Source: Sipunculus nudus (lineage: Eukaryota > Annelida > Sipuncula > Golfingiida > Sipunculidae). Taken from it: a stretch of 64,000 nt of DNA. Positions 60,801-64,000 of this stretch are shown here, piece by piece (positions within the stretch are counted from its first letter, which is position 1; every line of letters starts with the position of its first letter). The stretch covers positions 84,359,056 to 84,423,055 of the forward strand of contig CM049310.1 of the NCBI GenBank assembly GCA_026874595.1, in the 5' to 3' direction. A program made the translations under genes and the position numbers. The notes beneath the pieces are model-generated. The model searched no databases and was not told the origin of the DNA. It was given only the letters and a program-made list of their open reading frames with translations.

Positions 60801-61981
60801 GTCTAGCACATGATAAAATCTAGACCCACCTAAAACTGTCAGTCTAGTTTAGACCCCTTTTAACTGAATTCTAGATTTTGTGTGTACATTAAGCCAATGT
60901 TGATCAAGCGAGTACTTACAATAATATCCAGGGATCCCCTTAATCCTCGGGTGCGGACCATTAACTTGACTTTACTGTGGCTTCTCAGGATTAGTACGAT
61001 GTACTTGGATGGCAGGGCCCCTCTGTTCTTTGGCCGAATGTCCAGGATGATTTGACTATTATTGGTCTCTGAATCAGCTGAGAAAAGCTCCAAGATATGC
61101 ACATCTCTGCAGAAAGCAAAATAAATGACAAGTAAACATTATTTCTCTATATAATTAACCCTTGGAGAAAAATTTAGATATGTCAAACTCACTTTAGGCT
61201 AATACTGCTATTTTTTCTGAAAAATTGTCAGGATTTCCGTGAAAAGTGCCAAATAAACAATAATGGAGTAATTAATGAACCTTGGGCAAAGACCTGTATT
61301 TTTGGTCACATGACTGTGATTATATGATTTGATTAGCTGATCATATACCACCAGGAAGCCTCACTTTCAAATGCATCAATTTGGGGTGAAACACCGTTTT
61401 TATTGTCTGACATAAATTCTTTTCACTGGTCATCACAGGGTTATATGTGGGAGTCACAAACTTCAGGTGCCAGCAAAATTTAGCTGCAGGTAAATACTGT
61501 TGATCAGTTTGACTTAGTGCAGATTACTGTACATATTATAATTTATATACGTACATACTACATACATTTACACAGATTTTTCTGGGGTAACCTACAGGAC
61601 TGACACTATATATAAACTAGGGTTGTGTAATATTAAGGAAATAATCAGTATATAAACCATATATGTGAATTGCTGCATCATTATAATTTTTCATACATCA
61701 ATATTTTTTATAACTTGTTAAACCTGACATTTATTGTAAAATATAAGGTTTCTGTTACAAATATAGATGTCTATATATACTGAGATCAGTGAAATTCTGA
61801 AAACCTACAAATTGTAATTCTAAGAATAACTCCCTATTGGAATCCTCCACTCACTTTTCATTATATCCCTGATTCAATGGTGCCACACAAGTCTGTGCAG
61901 ATACCGTCTCGAGGTAGAAAACTTGAGAACTCGTGGAGTCAAAATTAGCTGCCACATTGCACTGCTTCAATGCTGAGGTAT
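25885..61981 (-). CDS. TGFBR3: Betaglycan (TGF-beta receptor type III), 3' part of gene, twelve coding exons
   Basis: Betaglycan is a membrane proteoglycan co-receptor that binds TGF-beta family ligands and presents them to the signalling receptors. Twelve exons join in frame with canonical GT/AG sites and encode about 605 residues, matching roughly the last 620 of the 851-residue human protein. In order: the second half of the orphan domain (QCNVAANF, VHILELF, ILDIRPKN, GSLDII, LVKWTKDF), a linker, the ZP domain (MRCHNRGMEVSL, VNQSCEF, GACGTKQ, EFHCDYF, DHCLMVRNC, LHCEVVLRG, CLPQEQYC), a short stalk, a transmembrane helix containing GIAFAAFIIGVLL, and a Ser-rich tail. N-glycosylation sequons (NQS, NRT, NYS, NNS) are visible. 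Signal peptide and first orphan-domain exons lie beyond 64000. Endoglin is the vertebrate paralogue, but the transmembrane and tail match betaglycan better. Confidence 0.96.
26208..26227. repeat. Poly-G tract (20 bp)
   Basis: An uninterrupted G run in the last TGFBR3 intron. Confidence 0.95.
26450..26718. repeat. Tandem array of hairpin-forming units, about 45 bp period
   Basis: Six units. Each has TTTCACA and an inverted pair such as TATGGACA/TGTCCATA or ATGGACA/TTGTCCAT with a 3-5 nt loop. The array stops 8 bp before the donor of the transmembrane exon (donor GT at 26726-26725). Some units carry substitutions that weaken the stem. Confidence 0.85.
26727..26912 (-). CDS. TGFBR3: TGFBR3 exon: stalk and transmembrane helix
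   Basis: Acceptor ACTTGTAG, donor ATACAG|GTAAAC, 61 full codons with split codons at both ends. It encodes a Pro-rich stalk, GLDSGTVIGIAFAAF, IIGVLLIAALWFIH and THT. Human reads GLDTLTVMGIAFAAF and VIGALLTGALWYIY, so the helix is almost identical. The six-unit hairpin array at 26462-26718 stops 8 bp from the donor, and a Tigger-like terminus starts 38 bp before the acceptor. Confidence 0.96.
26950..27040. mobile_element. Tigger-like terminal fragment next to the transmembrane exon
   Basis: TA|CAGTAGAGCCCCATTTATCTG, a typical Tigger left end, starts 38 bp from the exon acceptor. No right end found. Confidence 0.5.
27243..27372 (-). CDS. TGFBR3: TGFBR3 exon: membrane-proximal ectodomain
   Basis: Acceptor GATTCCAG, donor TCACCAG|GTAAGA, 43 codons plus one base. 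It begins CLPQEQYCFTQK, the last Cys pair of the ZP-C region (human CVPPDEACTS), and continues as a hydrophilic stalk. It corresponds to the human region where the ectodomain is shed, but no cleavage motif can be asserted. Confidence 0.92.
27841..28006 (-). CDS. TGFBR3: TGFBR3 exon: ZP-C, end of domain
   Basis: Acceptor TTTTTTTCAG, donor GCTAAA|GTATGT, one base plus 55 codons. It encodes CKAQYNLEWHVCPG, QCFSFRMP, and LHCEVVLRGREN. Human has RFSFVF and FLQCELTLC here. Reading through the donor adds a Val that the spliced frame does not have; the spliced product reads DAK|CLPQEQYC, matching human PKCVPPDEAC. Confidence 0.94.
28520..28705. repeat. Purine-rich minisatellite, about 18-19 bp period
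   Basis: About ten units of GAGGAAATATAGGAAAACA with small variations, in the intron between two ZP-C exons. Confidence 0.9.
28798..28888 (-). CDS. TGFBR3: TGFBR3 exon: ZP-C, Cys pair segment
   Basis: A 91-bp exon with acceptor ACATTTCAG and donor AATGG|GTGAGC. It begins and ends with split codons. It encodes ADHCLMVRNCWLSS and ETSLVEN. Human has FAIQTCFISPYS and TIIEN followed by Cys. The extra Cys in DHC relative to that human pattern is notable but could pair locally. Confidence 0.93.
29187..29312. repeat. Three-unit tandem repeat, about 36 bp
   Basis: Units of the type GGGACACTGCAGTGGCTG followed by ATATCTACATTTTCTC, ending about 30 bp from a TGFBR3 donor at 29344. Confidence 0.75.
29345..29495 (-). 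CDS. TGFBR3: TGFBR3 exon: ZP-C, first part
   Basis: Acceptor ATTTGCAG, donor GGCCAG|GTAGGC, 50 codons plus one base. It encodes NYSLSIYTDDRFNHP and GKNQKLYVQATSG. Human ZP-C reads ITFNMELYNTDLF and NGHVYVEVSV in the same order, and the NYS sequon overlaps the human NIT site. A three-unit degenerate repeat lies just beyond the donor. Confidence 0.95.
30348..30544. mobile_element. Tigger/pogo-like MITE abutting a TGFBR3 exon
   Basis: A 197-bp element, TA|CAGTGGAGCCTCACATGAC at the left and GAGTCCACTG|TA at the right. It contains a 24-bp C run at 30469-30492. It ends 16 bp inside the intron from the donor at 30560. Confidence 0.75.
30561..30755 (-). CDS. TGFBR3: TGFBR3 exon: ZP-N end, acidic linker and start of ZP-C
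   Basis: Acceptor GCACTACCAG, donor CCAGAG|GTAAAT, 65 codons, phase 0 at both ends. It encodes QIIIRRLP (human SIVIQVPA), then RGSGLKAAESLISDDEDYGGG, then PISVEFHCDYF. The acidic linker corresponds to the human stretch that carries glycosaminoglycan chains on Ser-Gly. Here one Ser-Gly (RGSGL) is followed by an acidic cluster, so one chain site is plausible. A TA-flanked MITE ends 16 bp beyond the donor. Confidence 0.95.
31386..31535 (-). CDS. TGFBR3: TGFBR3 exon: ZP-N core
   Basis: Acceptor TACTTACAG, donor AACCAG|GTAAG, exactly 50 codons, phase 0 at both ends. It encodes VYGITKDHLSLVNQSCEF, a second sequon NRT, and GACGTKQ. The two Cys are the second and third ZP-N cysteines. The human equivalent has MDVTLLDPTC and NGCGTR in the same order. 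Confidence 0.96.
31575..31660. mobile_element. Tigger-like terminal fragment
   Basis: TA|CAGTAAAATCTCACCTAACA with AACCACTT, just upstream of the ZP-N exon acceptor. Right end not found. Confidence 0.45.
32071..32861 (+). mobile_element. LTR retrotransposon remnant: LTR plus primer-binding site
   Basis: The stretch begins TGTGACACAGG, has a TATA box at 32316-32324 (TATATAAAG) and ends near CAGAAACA at 32837. It is followed by TGGGGGCTGTTCCTGGAT at 32844-32861, close to the tRNA-Pro primer-binding site TGGGGGCTCGTCC. No gag/pol frame and no second LTR follow, so this is a truncated copy. Exact ends are inferred. Confidence 0.6.
33766..34473. mobile_element. Non-autonomous element with ACTAGAT/ATCTAGT ends and tandem core
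   Basis: Inverted ends AACTAGAT-type (left ACTAGAT at 33766, right ATCTAGT at 34467-34473). Each end has a nearby AGGGCCCT palindrome (33795, 34446). The core holds three units of about 140 bp starting near 34002, 34139 and 34284 with GTCTGTAATTCAATAGG. No coding capacity. Confidence 0.65.
34487..34503. repeat. Poly-G tract (17 bp)
   Basis: An uninterrupted G run just after the ATCTAGT end. Confidence 0.95.
35222..35290 (+). mobile_element. Helitron-like 3' terminus next to a TGFBR3 exon
   Basis: GGACGGATGGACGACGGAC, then hairpin TGACT-TAT-AGTCA and GGTGAGCTAA, i.e. a stem-loop a few bases before a CTRR end. The 5' end was not located; it may begin somewhere after 34690. It lies 42 bp from the exon donor at 35331. 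Confidence 0.45.
35332..35492 (-). CDS. TGFBR3: TGFBR3 exon: linker and start of ZP-N
   Basis: Acceptor TTATTGCAG, donor ATCAAG|GTTGGT, which is a poor match to the GTRAGT consensus. It begins with two bases of a split codon (Asp) and encodes 53 codons: a Thr/Pro-rich linker, then VVVMRCHNRGMEVSLRKAAIK, the first ZP-N strand with its conserved first Cys. This linker is much shorter than the human Pro-rich linker between orphan and ZP domains. A Helitron-like 3' end sits 42 bp downstream of the donor. Confidence 0.94.
36231..36414 (-). CDS. TGFBR3: TGFBR3 exon: end of orphan domain
   Basis: Acceptor TTTTTCAG, donor GGTGCAG|GTAAAT, phase 0 in and phase 1 out. It encodes 61 codons with LTVRITAEVFN, QDLVKWTKDFYGPPVSYTG and KFTLFMNG. 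Human betaglycan has NLVKWALDNGYSPITSYT and RFHLRL in the corresponding place, so this closes the orphan domain before the linker to the ZP domain. Confidence 0.95.
37205..37345 (-). repeat. tRNA-derived SINE-like repeat, minus strand
   Basis: On the minus strand, GAGTTCAAATCTC (37289-37277) resembles a T-arm/B box, within GGTGGTGAGTTCAAATCTCA. A G-rich tRNA-like stretch precedes it. No intact tRNA fold. Confidence 0.45.
37618..37641. repeat. (TA)n microsatellite
   Basis: Short TA run with flanking ATATCATA repeats. Confidence 0.8.
40600..41090. repeat. Minisatellite, alternating units of about 30 and 37 bp
   Basis: About fourteen units built on AACTACAGTAAGCTCCCTG followed by TCTGTTATAACATGG. 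Short units lack the CATGG part (GTTATAAGG or GATATTAGA). Long and short units alternate for much of the array, suggesting amplification of a two-unit block. Confidence 0.9.
42802..42839. repeat. (TA)n microsatellite
   Basis: About 19 TA units. Confidence 0.95.
46065..47943 (+). mobile_element. Nested element carrying a 180-bp satellite array
   Basis: It interrupts the copy 2 sequence TAACATACATAAAAATGG. The left end has hairpin GTGTCG-GAA-CGACAC (46074-46088) and ATGCCCCCGCC (46091-46101). The right end is a 14-bp hairpin, TATGCCCCGGCCAC-TTT-GTGGC, then GGGGGCATA, so GGCGGGGGCAT is the perfect inverse of the left motif. Three GAATGACG units precede it. The interior is the satellite array. 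Confidence 0.7.
46133..47870 (+). repeat. 180-bp satellite-like tandem array, about ten monomers
   Basis: Monomers start near 46133, 46309, 46489, 46649, 46831, 47011, 47190, 47370, 47549 and 47729, marked by GGAGCCGTAAAACGGTCAAA, then CACACACCAAAAATCAGGCC and TATCTGCAGGCATTGCG. Spacing is 176-182 bp except one unit about 20 bp shorter. Open frames across it are repeat artefacts. Confidence 0.92.
52080..52330 (+). mobile_element. Second hairpin-CTAG family, old copy
   Basis: Shares TGTTTGTTCACAACAT and AAGGAATATTCACAAATGTA then CAGTCACTTA with 56513-56807, and ends GATTTGTAGTTT where the younger copy has GATTTCTAGTT. Degenerate. Confidence 0.6.
55122..55134. repeat. Poly-G tract
   Basis: A 13-bp G run after GGGGGGA. 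Confidence 0.9.
55320..55800. repeat. Degenerate GGACTC/GACTTG-rich repeat
   Basis: Two blocks (55325-55440 and 55670-55795) built of variants of GGACTCGGACTTG, with less repetitive DNA between. Confidence 0.6.
56513..56807 (+). mobile_element. Second hairpin-CTAG family, better-preserved copy
   Basis: About 295 bp. The 5' end carries AAGCCTCTGCC; near the 3' end GGCAGAGGCTT is its exact inverse, followed by hairpin ATTCT-TT-AGAAT and CAGATTTCTAG|T. This is the same asymmetric architecture as 45483-48806 but a different sequence family. Confidence 0.7.
57670..57885. repeat. Degenerate tandem repeat, about 85 bp period
   Basis: Three units with GAGGACTTATTCAGGCCTGC, GAGGACTCATATAGGTCTGC and GAACATCAGCAGGTTTGC, each followed by ATTTA-type sequence; two carry CATCCAAACT/CAATCCAAACT. 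Confidence 0.6.
60155..60460. mobile_element. MITE copy B, flanked by TTAA
   Basis: About 306 bp. The left end reads TTAAGGCCAAAAAAAGG then TATAGTTCTCAGGTAC; the right end reads GTGCCTGATCATGAGAACC then ATACC...TTTGGCTTAA. TTAA at both ends suggests a piggyBac-type target duplication. It is inserted in reverse relative to copy A and has about 130 bp more interior. It lies in the 24.5 kb TGFBR3 intron. Confidence 0.8.
60920..61106 (-). CDS. TGFBR3: TGFBR3 exon: orphan domain, ILDIRP beta-rich segment
   Basis: Acceptor CTTTCTGCAG, donor ATTATT|GTAAGT. It encodes 62 codons from DVHILELFSAD through IILDIRPKNRG to RGLRGSLDII. The human equivalent has VHIIEL, ITIDIRP and KGSLKII in the same order. 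It contains one NNS sequon. Its downstream intron is the 24.5 kb repeat-filled intron, by far the largest seen in this gene. Confidence 0.95.
61855..61981 (-). CDS. TGFBR3: TGFBR3 exon: orphan domain, QCNVAANF segment
   Basis: This is the most 5' TGFBR3 exon in the window. Acceptor ATTTTACAG, donor GAAAA|GTGAGT; it begins with two bases of a split codon and ends with two bases of one. It encodes 41 full codons including KQCNVAANF and TCVAPLNQGYNE. These align with the human KCNIGKNF...GCVMSS...NEE segment of the orphan domain, including both Cys positions. The split codon makes Lys with the next exon (NEK|DVHILEL). Confidence 0.92.
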
Positions 61982-64000
61982 CTGTAAAATAAGCAGAAAA
62001 TGGTCCACTATCATATTATTAGCAGCAGTGAGAGTTATTATGTTTAAAGGGGACTATTCACATATCTGATGTCTATTAACTAAAGATAATCCCATGAAAA
62101 GCTGAGCTTTCAGAGCTGCCTCTGATGCTTACTTGTTGGTTTGACTTAAAGGGGCCTATTCCCATATATGGCATCTATTAACTACAGAGAATCCCTTGAG
62201 CCTGTCATAAGAATAGGCCATGTTTATAACCATGTGTTTATAACCTGTGGGGGGCAACACCAAAATAATATCAACACATTCAACAAGGACATCTGGCGGC
62301 AAGTCAGACACTTCAGAGGTTTGCTTGGGGCATTTTGCAAATAGTGACCTTTAAACCTACGCACATAAGCAACTAACTACCCTTGAGTTACATTGGTTCT
62401 ATCTGATTTCAAAAACTGGAATTTAAGGCACAGGTGCTGCCTGATCAAACCTAGCCTACACCCTATGTATAGTTATAGCTTACTGCATCACATAAAATTG
62501 CATATAGGTATACTATATCTTTTCTTTAAACATACATATACCCTAGAAACCAAGTACGAACAAATGGGTGAAGGGGGGGACCAAGAACGGGATGGATTTG
62601 TGTGGAGCCGCCACATGCACGCATCATATTCACCTCCATGTTAACCACATTCAGCGCTGTCAAACAGGACAAGTCAATTGCAGTATTTGGGCACAACAAA
62701 ATTAATTATAATGAAGTGTGATGCAAGCCTGGCACAAGCCCTGCATTACCCCATGTGCCATGATTATGATTAATTCTTAGACAATCCATTGGGCTGCATG
62801 GACAGCTTCAACAGTTACAAATCTAGCATGTCACATTAATCTCCACCAGCGCTGGGACAGTCTGCATCAGCAGTCAGCCAGAAGGAAATGGCTGGCTTCG
62901 GAGCTGCTCCCGTTTATCTGGTCCTAGCCCTAGTTAAACTTGGATGTTGATGTCAAGTCGGCTATTGACATCTGTATAACACTCTGCTGTCAACACTTTT
63001 GTCGTTGATTGAAAGTTTAAGTGTCCCTTTTTTATCACATGGACAAACATGGCACTTTTGCTCTTATTTTGTTTTCACCAGGACAATTTTTCCATTGTTC
63101 AAATAAGACGCACATATAGGTCTTACTGACAAATCATGTTTTGTCTTATTTCAATACTAACTAATCATGAATAATTTTGCCCTTTTTTATGATAAGGATG
63201 TCTAGCGGACTGATCACTAATAGTTTTGTCTTGTTTCATCATCGCAAAAATGTCTGACCAATCACTGATAGTTTAGCCCAATGAGACAGACATGAATGTC
63301 GTACTGACAAATGTTTTGCACTATTCTGTTACTGATCAATAATGCACAGTTTTGTTCTTTATTTGTAATCATCTAGTCAAGGATAGTTTTGCCCTGTTCT
63401 GATGTCTGACCGGTCACTACATGAACTGACAAAAATTTTGTTGGATGACAGGTCGGATAGGTGCCGCAACCAAATAAAAGGAATCGGTCCCTCATAATAT
63501 CATATGTTCGATTCTATCCACTACTGCAACTGTACCAAGGCTGCAAATAAAACCGTGTAAAAGAATTGTAGCTTAAGCTTCCTCTTCCTGTGGGGGTAGG
63601 CTTAACAAATACTTAACAGACAAAAGGAAACTGCAAAATAAGAAGTCACAAATTGCTCATCTGTGGACCTGATCGGGAATGAATTCAAGATGTCATGAAT
63701 CTGACAATATAATCATATTCCTGACAGAAGAACTCCTCAGGAAAATCATGCTTCATGTTAATTAATGAAAGCAAACCTGGCATGATTTAAATTATCCTAA
63801 TAATAGACATTTTGTAAAAAGAATACACAAGGCCTTTCACTGTTTGAGGTAACAGCTACTGTGAAGTGATTTCAAATGGAATGCACATCTTTGACTCTTA
63901 TTGTGTAATCAGAATGCCCTACCAGTTAACTGTTGATACCTGAGTGATAAAACAGGCCATTTATAAAGTACCTTTGTTTGTGCCATAGAAAACTATTACC
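61982..64000 (-). other. TGFBR3 intron, 5' end outside window
   Basis: No further TGFBR3 exon was found upstream of 61981. There is a local two-copy repeat at 62045-62210, in which AAAGGGGACTATTC and AAAGGGGCCTATTC begin related stretches with TCTATTAACTA and AATCCC. A GC-richer stretch lies near 62820-62960. Confidence 0.65.

Larger units (their letters stand above)
36415..60919 (-). other. 24.5 kb TGFBR3 intron
   Basis: The intron lies between two orphan-domain exons; donor GTAAGT at 60919, acceptor TTTTTCAG at 36415. No exon or recognisable nested gene was found on either strand. It carries tandem arrays, TA microsatellites, at least four Helitron-like copies, a SINE-like repeat and a MITE. 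Between the repeats are several GC-richer, non-repetitive islands (see findings). Confidence 0.85.

Overview
The window looks like nuclear DNA of an intron-rich, AT-rich metazoan, most likely a marine invertebrate. The evidence is canonical GT/AG-spliced exons of animal-specific genes, abundant TA microsatellites, and many short non-autonomous transposons. A lophotrochozoan such as a mollusc is my best guess from the repeat style, but the sequence does not prove it. No bacterial operon, CRISPR array, rRNA or functional tRNA gene was seen.

Only two protein-coding genes can be supported, and both are partial. (1) On the + strand, the last two exons of a FAM69/DIPK1-family gene (divergent protein kinase domain 1) lie at about 7126-7353 and 8601-9287. 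They encode the EF-hand-like insert, the kinase-like domain and the Cys-rich C-terminus. (2) On the - strand, the last twelve coding exons of a betaglycan gene (TGFBR3, TGF-beta co-receptor) run from 61981 down to the stop codon at 25885. They encode the second half of the orphan domain, the complete ZP domain, the transmembrane helix and the cytoplasmic tail. The reading frame is continuous through every junction. The 5' exons of both genes lie outside the window: DIPK1 to the left, TGFBR3 to the right. The two genes converge tail to tail across about 16.6 kb. Human TGFBR3 and DIPK1A are both at 1p22, and ENG and DIPK1B are both at 9q34, so the pairing is probably an ancient linkage.

Layout: 1-7125 upstream or intron of DIPK1, repeat-rich; 7126-9287 DIPK1 3' exons; 9288-25884 intergenic plus the unmapped 3'UTRs; 25885-36414 ten TGFBR3 exons with short introns; 36415-60919 one 24.5 kb intron full of repeats; 60920-61981 two more TGFBR3 exons; 61982-64000 intron.

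The rest is a dense record of mobile elements. There are two copies of a Helitron/Helentron-like family with hairpin-CTAG 3' ends (3797-4917 and 45483-48806). The second copy contains another element carrying about ten 180-bp satellite monomers. Other elements are a second hairpin-CTAG family (52080-52330, 56513-56807), pogo/Tigger-like MITEs flanked by TA, a MITE family flanked by TTAA in one copy, tRNA-derived SINE-like repeats, one LTR with a tRNA-Pro-like primer-binding site, and several tandem arrays. Many of these lie within 10-50 bp of TGFBR3 splice sites. I found no evidence for a novel multi-gene system. The most interesting points are the conserved gene pair, the conserved betaglycan transmembrane helix, the altered catalytic-loop residues in DIPK1, the nested satellite transposon, and a cluster of perfect CRE palindromes.
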